From the NCBI GenBank assembly GCA_015655225.1, contig JAATFK010000509.1, forward strand, positions 1-9,020: a stretch of 9,020 bases of DNA, given 5' to 3'. Both the position numbers and the translations under genes were made by a program. The stretch is from Solirubrobacterales bacterium. GTDB taxonomy: Bacteria; Actinomycetota; Thermoleophilia; Solirubrobacterales; Solirubrobacteraceae. This document shows, piece by piece, positions 1 through 6,894 of this stretch. The stretch's first letter is position 1. Each line of letters begins with the position of its first letter. The notes beneath the pieces were generated by a model that did not search any database, was not told where the DNA came from, and saw only the letters and a program-made list of their open reading frames with translations.

Positions 1-352
1 CGAGCGTGAGCGCGTCGTCGAGCAGCCCGCCGCTGGGGAAGCCGCCGTGCCGCAGCCGCTCCACCATCAGCGCCTCCGCCGGCACGCGCGTGACGTCGGG
101 GTCGAGCCCGACGTGGCGGAAGAAGACGCGGTAGGCGTGGGGGATCGGCCGCTGGCGCAGCAGGAGCGCGTCGGCGCCGCGCATCCGCGTGGCGGCCTCC
201 TCCAGCCGGCCGCGCAGCTCCGGCGGGCTGCCGGAGCGGCGTCCGACGCCGGGCGGCGCCGGCACGTTCAGCGAGACGACGCCGAGGCGCCCGTGCTCGG
301 CCGCCAGCTCGGCGGCGACCCAGCCCTCGCGTGCGAGCGGCTCCTCCCCCAC
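1..352 (-). CDS. B3/4-domain protein (PheRS beta-like), N-terminal part (3' end outside window)
   Basis: An open frame of 117 codons runs off the left edge. It contains RQRPIPHAYRVFFRHVG (66-82), then GLDPDVTRVPAEAL (82-95) and RLRHGGFPSGGLLDDALTL (99-117). I recognise this as the start of the B3/4 domain, found in the beta subunit of phenylalanyl-tRNA synthetase and in stand-alone proteins of unknown role. Residues 1-60 are a short lead with no signal peptide or membrane segment, so the protein is probably cytoplasmic. The GTG at 352 is the only usual start codon between an in-frame stop at 406-404 and the domain; GAGGGG lies 11 bases upstream. The preceding stop ends 4 bases before it, so the gene is likely co-transcribed. 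The missing 3' half prevents a firmer call; tRNA or amino-acid binding is only a family-level guess. Confidence 0.7.
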   Translation of the reverse strand, partial: MGEEPLAREGWVAAELAAEHGRLGVVSLNVPAPPGVGRRSGSPPELRGRLEEAATRMRGADALLLRQRPIPHAYRVFFRHVGLDPDVTRVPAEALMVERLRHGGFPSGGLLDDALTL

Positions 353-356
353 CGGC

Positions 357-1049
357 TCACCCGCCCCTCGCCGGCTGCGTCGCGGTCGCCGGCGGCGGCC
401 CGCTCAGCAGCTGCCGCACTCTGACGGCGAGCGTCGTCGCGTTCGCGTTGCCGGTCCCGATCGCCGTCTCGCGGACGCGACCGCCGCGGTAGGCGAGCAC
501 GACCGTCGGGCAGACGGCGACGCCGTAGAGGTTCGCGACCGCGCCGTCGGTGTCGGCGGCGACCGGGAAGGTCCAGCCGTGGCTGCGCACGAGCGTCCGC
601 AGCTTCGCGCGGCTCGGTCTGATGGCGACGGCCGCGAAGCCGACCTGCGGGAAGCGGCCGCTGAGCTGCTGCATCGCGTCGAGCTGCTCGTCGCAGCCGC
701 TGCTGCCGGTCACGAGGAAGGCGAGCACGACCGGCCCGCGTCGCTCCAGCGTGCAGATGTTGAGCGCGCGCGGGTCAGTCACGTCGCAAGCGGGCGTGTG
801 GCCGGCCGAGCCCTCGTGGCCGGGCGTCGCGACGTTCGCGTCGCCGAGCAGGTCGCTGAGCGCGAGCGGCGCCGCGAACGGCGGCAGCTGACGGCCGGCG
901 GCGATCCCGCTCGACCCGGGCCCGTGGGAGCGCAGCGTGTTGATCGTGATGTAGACGAACGCGAGGAAGGCGACCAGCGCGACGAGCCAGCCGCTGTTGC
1001 GCCACATCTGCGTGCCGGTCGCGGGCGGGATGGGCTTCGACCCGCTCAC
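357..1049 (-). CDS. Membrane-anchored thioredoxin-fold protein (redoxin, TlpA/AhpC-like), 230 aa
   Basis: One membrane anchor (about 20-37) is followed by a linker and a thioredoxin-like domain (about 100-215). The first strand is VVLAFLV (107-113), the active-site turn is GSSGC with Cys119, and the cis-proline loop is YGVAVCPTVVLAYRGG (175-190), with Pro181 preceded by Cys180. A CxxC pair is absent: the first position is Ser116 (SSGC). Cys88 and Cys99, before the domain, may form a disulfide. The start is the GTG at 1049, whose GTGA overlaps the preceding TGA; the ATG at 1007 is a weaker alternative that keeps the anchor but loses 14 residues. The active site should face out of the cytoplasm. 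Thiol-disulfide exchange or peroxide reduction are both possible. Being inside an MCE-MMPL operon suggests a role in folding or protecting those proteins, but this is not shown by the sequence. Confidence 0.85.
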   Translation of the reverse strand: MSGSKPIPPATGTQMWRNSGWLVALVAFLAFVYITINTLRSHGPGSSGIAAGRQLPPFAAPLALSDLLGDANVATPGHEGSAGHTPACDVTDPRALNICTLERRGPVVLAFLVTGSSGCDEQLDAMQQLSGRFPQVGFAAVAIRPSRAKLRTLVRSHGWTFPVAADTDGAVANLYGVAVCPTVVLAYRGGRVRETAIGTGNANATTLAVRVRQLLSGPPPATATQPARGG

Positions 1050-3889
1050 GCGACCGGCGCCGGGCCGGCCCGGCGGCGCCCCGCGCGCGCGGCGCGACGC
1101 CGCCGCCGCGCCGCCAGCGGGCCGCCGGCCGGCAGCCCGCGGTCGGCCAGCACGAGCACCGAGGGCAGCACCGCGAGGACGCCCAGCAGCGAGACCGTCA
1201 GGTCGACGACGGTCACGATCCCGAAGTCGCTCAGCATGCGGATGTCGGAGAAGGCGAGGACGCCGAAGCCGACGATCGCCGTCACCCCAGAGGCGAGCAC
1301 CGCGCGCCCGGTGGAGCGGTAGGCGGTCACGAGCGCCTCGCGCAGCTCGCCGCCCGCCGAGCGCTCCTGGTGGAAGCGCTCGGACAGGAGCACGCTGAAC
1401 TCGGTCGAGATCGCGATCACGAGCGCGCCGAGCATCGCCGAGAGGGGGTTGAGCGGGACCCGCGTCGCCCACAGCACGAGCGCCGACCAGCCGGTCGCCA
1501 GCGCGATCGGCACGAGCGGGGCGAGCGCGCGGCGGGGGCGGCGGTAGATCGCCAGCAGCACGAGCGCGACGGCCGCGAGGCCGGCCAGCAGCGTCAGCAG
1601 GCGACGCCCGGCGGAGGAGAGCTGCGCGTTCGCCTGCGCCGCCAGCACCGGCAGGCCCGCGAGCCGCGCCCGGACGCCGGCCGGCGGGTGCAGCTCGGCG
1701 CGCATCGCGTCGATCACGCGCTGCTGCTGGTCGAGTCCCATCAGGCGGATGCCGAACGCGAGCGTCGCGGCTCTGCGGTCGCTCGTGATCACCGCCGAGG
1801 AGAAGTAGGCGGGGACCGCGTCGAGCAGCGCCGTGACGCTCGCTCTGCTTCTGAGCGTCGAGCTGCCGAGCAGGTCCGGCAGCGAGAAGGCGGGACAGAG
1901 CGTCGCGGTGCGGCAGTCCTTCGCGGCGTCGTAGCCGAAGCGTCTCAGGACGCGCTGCTGGTAGCTCGTCATCCAGCGGATCACGGCCGGGTCGGTCAGG
2001 TTCGCACCCGTCAGGACGACGTCGATCTCGCCGGAGGAGTTGGTCGCGTCCTGGAGCGTGGTGAGGTCGCGCAGCGCCGGCAGGTTCGCCGGCACGAGCT
2101 TCGTGACGTCGGAGACGACCCGCGTCTGCGTCTCCAGCCCCCAGCCGATGGCGGCGAGCACGAACGCCGCCGCGAGGACGCGGCCCGGGCGCCGCAGGGA
2201 CGCGCGCAGGATCGCCCGCGGCGAGGCGACCGTGACGGTCGCGCGGCCGATCGCGCGCAAGGGCGCGACGCGCGCGAGCCCGCTCCGCAGGACCCGCAGC
2301 AGCTCGACCGCGCCGGCGATCGCGGAGCCGGCGGCGGCGCTCGCTCCCCGCGCGGCGGCGGTGACGGCGCGCCCGGCTCGCGCGGCCGCGGCGGCGCCCG
2401 GGAGCGGCCGGCGGGAGCGAGCCGCCGCCGCCGGCGAGCCCGGTCCAGCCGCCCCGGCCAGCCCAGCCGCGCCCGGGCCGCCCGCTGCGGCCAACCCCGC
2501 CACCCCCGCCCGCCGCCGCCCCCCGAGCGCCAGCGCCGCCGAGCCCGCCGTCAGCGCGCAGCCGAACGCGAGCACGACGCCGATCACGAGCAGCAGCCCG
2601 AAGCCTTGCACCATCGGGATCGGGGAGAGCAGCAGCACGAGGAAGCCGGTCGCGGTCGCGAGCGCGGCGGTCGCGATCGTCGGCGCGCCGGCGCGCGCGG
2701 CGCGGCCGACCGCCTCGGCGCCGTCGAAGCCGGCGACGCGCTCCTCCTCCACGCGCGACTGGAACTGGATCGCGTAGTCGACGGCGAGGCCGATCAGGAC
2801 CGGCAGCACCGCGATCGACGCCATCGTCAGCGCGATCCCGGCGACCGCCATCGCCCCGAACGTCAGCCCCGTCGCGGCGAGCGCGATCACGAGCGGCAGC
2901 AGCCGCCGCCGCACGCGGAAGACGAGCAGCAGCGCGACCGCCATCGCGACGATCGCCCCCACCAACAGCCCCGCGATCGCGCCCGTGAGGCTGTGCGAGA
3001 GGTCGCTCACGACGACCGGGATGCCGGAGACGACGAAGCTGCCGCCGTGCTTGGAGGCGAACATCGGCATCCGCACGGCGGCGCGGATCAGGGCGATCGC
3101 CCGCTCGCGCTGCGCCTGCGTCAGGTTCGGCCGCAGGCGCACCTGGATCAGCGCCGCGCTGCTGCTCGGGAAGAGGTAGGCGAACTGCGCCTTGGGGACG
3201 TTCGCGCCGCGCTCGGGGTCGAAGACGATCTGCGAGACGAACGCCTTGTTGTCGAGCTGCGGGATCCCCTGCAGGCCCGAGGAGAGCGCCTCGCGCTGGA
3301 GGTCGGTGCTCGCCTGTCTGCTGGCGGCGGTGCGCGCGTCGGCCTCCGCGGCGGCCTGTTGCGACGGGCTCAGGCCGGCCCGCTTGGCCGCTCTCAGCGC
3401 GGCCGTGCCGGCGTCGGAGATCTGCTTGTTGCCGGCCGCCAGCTCGGCCGTGAACGCCTGCTGGATCGCGTTGGCGGACTCGTTCAGGAACGTCGCGGGC
3501 CCGTAGACGACGTGCGTCGGCTTCAGCTTCGCGATCGCCGCGCAGGCGCTGTGGGCGCCGCCGTACGCCGCTCCCCCGGCGGGGACGTTGCCGCCGAGGC
3601 AGCCCTCCAGCTGGAGCAGCCGGCCGAGGTCGTCGGTCAGCACCAGCTGCGGCAGCGACTCGCGCACGAGCACGTCGACGGCGTCGTCGCCGAAGCGGTC
3701 GTGCAGCTCCTGCGTCGCCTGATAGGAGCTGGAGGAGCGGCTCGCGAGCGTGTCGGTCCCGGTGCTCGGCTTCAGCCCCAGCGCCAGCACGCCGCCGGCG
3801 ATCGCGAGCGCCCCCACGAGCGCCAGCACGAGCAGCGGGCGCGCCGCGGCGGCTCGGGCGATGCGCTCGAGGCTCTTGGGCGCGGACAC
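1046..3889 (-). CDS. MMPL/RND-superfamily lipid transporter (947 aa)
   Basis: A 12-segment RND-type transporter with the usual two-fold repeat. Segment 1 is at about 20-38, a large extracytoplasmic domain at 40-298, segments 2-6 at about 302-450, a low-complexity linker at 455-550, segment 7 at about 569-587, a second extracytoplasmic domain at 588-760, and segments 8-12 at about 763-912. Segment 4 has the MMPL signature GLAVDYAIQF (367-376) with the Asp-Tyr pair used for proton coupling in this family. The matching place in segment 10 reads STEFS (828-832). The C-terminus is Arg-rich (928-940). The GTG at 3889, two bases after the preceding stop, is chosen because the frame upstream lies inside the MCE gene and because segment 1 follows closely. 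It resembles the HpnN-like branch that moves hopanoids or other lipids, but the substrate is not known. It probably works with the upstream MCE proteins. Confidence 0.9.
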   Translation of the reverse strand: MSAPKSLERIARAAAARPLLVLALVGALAIAGGVLALGLKPSTGTDTLASRSSSSYQATQELHDRFGDDAVDVLVRESLPQLVLTDDLGRLLQLEGCLGGNVPAGGAAYGGAHSACAAIAKLKPTHVVYGPATFLNESANAIQQAFTAELAAGNKQISDAGTAALRAAKRAGLSPSQQAAAEADARTAASRQASTDLQREALSSGLQGIPQLDNKAFVSQIVFDPERGANVPKAQFAYLFPSSSAALIQVRLRPNLTQAQRERAIALIRAAVRMPMFASKHGGSFVVSGIPVVVSDLSHSLTGAIAGLLVGAIVAMAVALLLVFRVRRRLLPLVIALAATGLTFGAMAVAGIALTMASIAVLPVLIGLAVDYAIQFQSRVEEERVAGFDGAEAVGRAARAGAPTIATAALATATGFLVLLLSPIPMVQGFGLLLVIGVVLAFGCALTAGSAALALGGRRRAGVAGLAAAGGPGAAGLAGAAGPGSPAAAARSRRPLPGAAAAARAGRAVTAAARGASAAAGSAIAGAVELLRVLRSGLARVAPLRAIGRATVTVASPRAILRASLRRPGRVLAAAFVLAAIGWGLETQTRVVSDVTKLVPANLPALRDLTTLQDATNSSGEIDVVLTGANLTDPAVIRWMTSYQQRVLRRFGYDAAKDCRTATLCPAFSLPDLLGSSTLRSRASVTALLDAVPAYFSSAVITSDRRAATLAFGIRLMGLDQQQRVIDAMRAELHPPAGVRARLAGLPVLAAQANAQLSSAGRRLLTLLAGLAAVALVLLAIYRRPRRALAPLVPIALATGWSALVLWATRVPLNPLSAMLGALVIAISTEFSVLLSERFHQERSAGGELREALVTAYRSTGRAVLASGVTAIVGFGVLAFSDIRMLSDFGIVTVVDLTVSLLGVLAVLPSVLVLADRGLPAGGPLAARRRRRAARAGRRRAGPAPVA
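2240..2527 (-). other. Ala/Gly/Pro/Arg-rich linker of the MMPL protein
   Basis: Residues about 455-550 join the two six-segment halves. The first 50 or so are almost only Ala, Gly, Pro and Arg, with short imperfect repeats of the AGLAAAGGPGAAGLAGAAG kind. The DNA is extremely GC-rich, with runs of CCG and GCC triplets, most plainly at 2390-2530. The stretch lies on the cytoplasmic side by the predicted topology. It is probably a flexible linker that varies between relatives. The reading frame stays open across it, so there is no sign that it breaks the gene. Confidence 0.75.
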
Positions 3890-3891
3890 GG

Positions 3892-5469
3892 TCAGGGAAG
3901 CGAGCTGGCGCCGCCGCTCGCGTCGGCCGCGGCGGTCGTGCTCGTGCTCGTCGACGCGCTCGCCGGCGGCGGCGTCGCGTTCACGTGCGGGAAGTCGGTC
4001 GAGTAGCCCGGGATCGTGCCCTGCTGCTTGCAGGCCGGGGCCGGGACGTTCGTCGGGTTGTAGTCGAACGCGAGCGCCGCGATCAGGTTGGCCGCATTCG
4101 GCGACAGGCCGCCGACGATCGTCGCGAGGTCGTCGGGGAGATTGACCTTCGGCCGCGAGCCGCTCGTGCACTGGCGGCTCTCGAAGACCGACAGCCCGGA
4201 GGTCAGCTGGTCCGCTGTGCCGGGCGCCCGGTATGCGTTCGGCCGGTTCGTCGCCGGACGGGTCGGGTAGGTCGCGAGCGCCTCCGGGCTGAGCGGGCTG
4301 AGCGTCCGCAGGAAGTGCAGGAACGGGTTGGCCGCGTCACCGTCGGAGCTGCTCGCCTGCGAGGCGGCGGTGGTGTTGCCGATCAGCGCGTCCAACTCGG
4401 GCTCGTACTGGGCGACGAAGCTCAGCAGCGGGTTGAGGCTGCGCGTGAACGGGTCGAGCTGACCGAGCAGCGGCCGCAGGTCGTTCAGCACCGACTGGAA
4501 GGCCGGCAGGCCGGTCTTCGCCGCCGCGATCAGCGGGCCGAGGTCGACGAAGAACGCTCTGAAGGACGGCGCCAGCTGCGCCGCCGCCTGCAGCGTCGGC
4601 GTCAGCTGCTGGGCGGCGGGGCGCAGCTGCGTGACGAGCGGGTTGGTGTCGTGGGCGAAGCGGTCGAGCGCGTCGAGCGTCGTGGTCGACTCGCGCTCGA
4701 ACGTCGGGAAGGCGCGGAACGCCGCCTCCAGCTCCGTGTTTCTGCCCGCGATCGTCTGCAGGACCGTGTTCGAGTTTCTGATCAGCGCCGACAGCTGGCC
4801 GCTGCGCTCGCTGAGCGCGTCGAAGACCGTCGCGGTGTTGCTGACGAACTGGGTGACCGCCGGCTGCTGCTGGTTCAGCAGCGTGACGAGCTTGTTCGTG
4901 TCGCTCGCGAACGGCGAGAGGTTGCCGAGCGCGGCGTTGATGTCGACGCCGCGCCCGTCGAGGCCGGCCGCCGTCGACTGCATCCAGATCTGAAAGTCTC
5001 TGCGCGTCGTCGGGTCGAGCGAGCGGAAGATCTCGTCCAGCTCGACCGTGTGCTCGACCTGCCCCTGCGGCAGCGTGCCGCCGTCTCTGATCCCCTGCCC
5101 GGCGTGGCGGACGCCGGGGGTCAGCTGCACGTAGGTCTCCCCCAGCAGCGTCTTCTGCCGCAGGATCGCTCTCGTGTCGGTGGGGATCGGCGCGTAGCGC
5201 TGGTCGAGCTCGAGCGTCGCGTCGGTCGTGTCGTTCGGGCCCAGCGCGAGCTTCACGACTCTGCCGACCGGGACGCCCGAGATGCGCACGTCGGCCTCCT
5301 GCGCCAGCTGCGTCGCCTCGGGGAAGTCGACGTGGACCTCGTAGCCCTTCGGCTTCAGCGGCACGGTGCCGCCGAACGCGACCCAGAGGTACAGCAGCAG
5401 GCCGAAGCAGGAGAGCGCGAAGCCCGCCATCACGAGGATCCGACCGAGGGTGGGTGCCTGCTTCTGCAT
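3892..5469 (-). CDS. MCE/MlaD family lipid-transport protein (525 aa)
   Basis: A complete MCE protein. A membrane anchor (about 9-31) leads into the MlaD domain (about 41-117), with the motif VRISGVPVGRV at 61-71 and the strand LLGETYVQL at 108-116. The helical region (about 140-360) has prolines at 277, 284, 291, 301, 312, 322, 333, 340, 347 and 357, that is, steps of 7, 10 or 11. The tail contains PTRPATNRPNAYRAPG (402-417), which I recall from MCE proteins of this type, and ends in a Ser/Thr/Ala-rich stretch (about 500-525). Cysteines sit at 434 and 480 in the tail and at 21 inside the membrane anchor. The ATG at 5469 follows the previous TAG directly. A lipoprotein signal is unlikely because the hydrophobic stretch continues past Cys21. 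As with its neighbours, the lipid carried cannot be told from sequence. Confidence 0.93.
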   Translation of the reverse strand: MQKQAPTLGRILVMAGFALSCFGLLLYLWVAFGGTVPLKPKGYEVHVDFPEATQLAQEADVRISGVPVGRVVKLALGPNDTTDATLELDQRYAPIPTDTRAILRQKTLLGETYVQLTPGVRHAGQGIRDGGTLPQGQVEHTVELDEIFRSLDPTTRRDFQIWMQSTAAGLDGRGVDINAALGNLSPFASDTNKLVTLLNQQQPAVTQFVSNTATVFDALSERSGQLSALIRNSNTVLQTIAGRNTELEAAFRAFPTFERESTTTLDALDRFAHDTNPLVTQLRPAAQQLTPTLQAAAQLAPSFRAFFVDLGPLIAAAKTGLPAFQSVLNDLRPLLGQLDPFTRSLNPLLSFVAQYEPELDALIGNTTAASQASSSDGDAANPFLHFLRTLSPLSPEALATYPTRPATNRPNAYRAPGTADQLTSGLSVFESRQCTSGSRPKVNLPDDLATIVGGLSPNAANLIAALAFDYNPTNVPAPACKQQGTIPGYSTDFPHVNATPPPASASTSTSTTAAADASGGASSLP

Positions 5470-6894
5470 CTAGGGAGCCGGGGTCGCGGTCGTCGGGGTG
5501 GCCGGGGCGGTCGGCGTCGTCGTCGTGATGGTCGGCGTCGCGGCCGCGAGGTCGTTCAGGGGGCAGTAGCCCGGCGCGCTTCTGTCCAGGGTCGGCAGCA
5601 GCGCCAACTGCGCCACCAGCGCGAGGGCCGCCGATCCCTGCTGGTCGCCGGTGCGCAGCGGATTGAGGCCGGTGGAGGCGATGCACGGGACCGCGATGAC
5701 CGCGCGGCGCACCGGGCCGAGCGCGTCTTCGCCGGTGAGGTTGCTGTTGAGCAGGTGGTTGAGCCACGCGACGTAGAAGAGGTAGCCCTCCTGCTTGCCG
5801 GGCGGGTTGTAGGCGAGCAGGTTGAAGAGGTCGTTGAGCGAGCCGAACGCCGGCGTCAGCGGCTTCGCCGCGACCGCCAGGTCGCTTGAGGCCGCCCGCA
5901 GCGTCTTGACGACCGGCGTCGCGGTCGTCGTGAACGGCGCGATCTGGTCCTGGATCACCGGCGTCGTCTGCTTCAGGAACGGCCGCGTCGCCTCGAGCGC
6001 GGGCCCGAGCGCCACCGCCGTCGGCTCCAGCGCCTTCAGCGTCGGGCCGAGCTGCTGGGCGAAGCGGGTCGTTCTGTCGAGCGCGGTCTTCGTCGTCGCG
6101 AGCGTGCTCGGCGCCAGGTCGAGCACCTTCTGGAGGTTGTCGGTCTGGTCGGCGAAGCGGCGGAAGACCTCGTTCGTGCTGCTGACGAACGTCTGCAGCT
6201 GGCTGTCGCGATCGCCCAGCTCGTTCGTGATCAGCCCGAAGTTGTGGACCACGCGCCGCAGGTTCGTGCGCCGCTCCGCGACCAGCTGCGTCAGCTTGCG
6301 GAGGTCGTCGGCGGTCGGGTCGAAGCGGCGGAAGACCTGCGCGAGGTCGGTCCCCTGCTGGTTCAGGCCGGTCGCGGCGCCGGCCAGCAGCAGCTGGAGG
6401 TAGTTGCGCGTGTCGACGTCGAGCGAGCTGAGGATCTCGTCCAGGTTGACGTCGGGCTGCGTCTGCGAGACGGGGATCGTGGAGCCGCTCTTGAGCGGCT
6501 TGCCGCTCGAGGAGCTGCCGGGGTCCAGCTCCACGATCATGTCCTTCAGGCCCGTCTTCGGCCGCAGCAGCATCGTCGCGTTCGGGTAGATCTCGTCGTA
6601 CTTCGGCTTGACCCGCATCGTCACGAGCGCGCGGCCGTCGACCAGGTCGACGTTCGAGATCTCGCCCACCGCGACGCCCGCGATGTCGACCGTCTGGCCC
6701 TGGCCCGGGGTGACCGCCTGGGCGGTCGAGAACTCGCCCTTGAGCGTGTAGTAGGAGCGGCCGAAGACCGGCACCCAGCCGGGCAGGTAGATGCGCTGGT
6801 GGGCGAGGATGTAGCCGCCGACGACGGCCGCCAGCACGACCAGCACGATGATCGCGACGAAGTCCGGCAGGTGCTTGCGGATCGCGGTCCTCAT
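5470..6894 (-). CDS. MCE/MlaD family lipid-transport protein (474 aa)
   Basis: A complete MCE protein. One membrane anchor (about 11-31) is followed by an MlaD domain (about 49-125) with the motif VDIAGVAVGEI at 69-79 and strand MIVELDPG at 119-126. The helical region (about 140-350) carries a strict seven-residue proline ladder. The C-terminal part has the AYNPPGKQEGYLF segment (371-383) and a nearby WLNH motif that I associate with a distinct MCE subtype in this group of bacteria, then a Thr/Pro-rich tail (461-474). Its only cysteines are at 404 and 454. The start ATG at 6894 overlaps the previous TGA by four bases (ATGA) and has an AGGGG site upstream. The stop is TAG, and the next ATG follows with no base between. 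The MlaD domain is certain; the role as a tunnel subunit with the neighbouring MCE proteins is inferred from family and operon. Confidence 0.93.
   Translation of the reverse strand: MRTAIRKHLPDFVAIIVLVVLAAVVGGYILAHQRIYLPGWVPVFGRSYYTLKGEFSTAQAVTPGQGQTVDIAGVAVGEISNVDLVDGRALVTMRVKPKYDEIYPNATMLLRPKTGLKDMIVELDPGSSSSGKPLKSGSTIPVSQTQPDVNLDEILSSLDVDTRNYLQLLLAGAATGLNQQGTDLAQVFRRFDPTADDLRKLTQLVAERRTNLRRVVHNFGLITNELGDRDSQLQTFVSSTNEVFRRFADQTDNLQKVLDLAPSTLATTKTALDRTTRFAQQLGPTLKALEPTAVALGPALEATRPFLKQTTPVIQDQIAPFTTTATPVVKTLRAASSDLAVAAKPLTPAFGSLNDLFNLLAYNPPGKQEGYLFYVAWLNHLLNSNLTGEDALGPVRRAVIAVPCIASTGLNPLRTGDQQGSAALALVAQLALLPTLDRSAPGYCPLNDLAAATPTITTTTPTAPATPTTATPAP
5914..6045 (-). other. Heptad proline ladder in the 474-aa MCE protein
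   Basis: Prolines fall at residues 284, 291, 298, 305 and 312, then at 320 and 327, so the steps are 7, 7, 7, 7, 8 and 7. The residues between are mostly Ala, Leu, Thr and Gln. The regular spacing fits a kinked helix that sets one proline on the same face every two turns, probably part of the helical tunnel wall. It is a protein-level pattern; the DNA itself is not an exact tandem repeat. Confidence 0.8.

Noticed and set aside
353..357. GTG at 360 overlapping the redoxin stop as GTGA as start of the last gene
   Set aside because: That frame differs from the frame encoding the B3/4 motifs. The GTG at 352 is in the right frame.
2390..2530. CCG/GCC-rich stretch as a DNA repeat or CRISPR-like array
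   Set aside because: No unit of constant length or spacer is seen. It is codon-level low complexity in the MMPL linker.
1370..4006. Very long plus-strand open frame (878 codons) opposite the MMPL gene
   Set aside because: Its product is rich in Arg, Glu, Asp and Gln with no domain or membrane segment. It is the antisense shadow expected in GC-rich DNA, and the minus strand encodes a clear transporter.
3890..4171. MMPL gene starting at an ATG at 4171
   Set aside because: This would overlap the MCE gene by about 280 bases and add an Arg-rich, non-hydrophobic extension ahead of segment 1. The GTG at 3889 gives a normal N-terminus.
5400..5420. Lipoprotein signal (Ala-Leu-Ser-Cys21) in the 525-aa MCE protein
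   Set aside because: The hydrophobic stretch continues for about ten residues after the cysteine and Leu is not at position -3, so a membrane anchor is more likely. A lipoprotein is known among mycobacterial MCE proteins, which is why it was considered.
4337..5767. Minus-strand open frame of 476 codons overlapping two MCE genes
   Set aside because: Alternative frame of the same strand. Its product is Arg/Pro/Ala-rich and carries no family motif, while the chosen frames do.
3985..5889. Plus-strand open frame of 634 codons opposite the 525-aa MCE gene
   Set aside because: Arg/Glu/Val-rich low-complexity product, spans the junction of two real genes, no recognisable domain.
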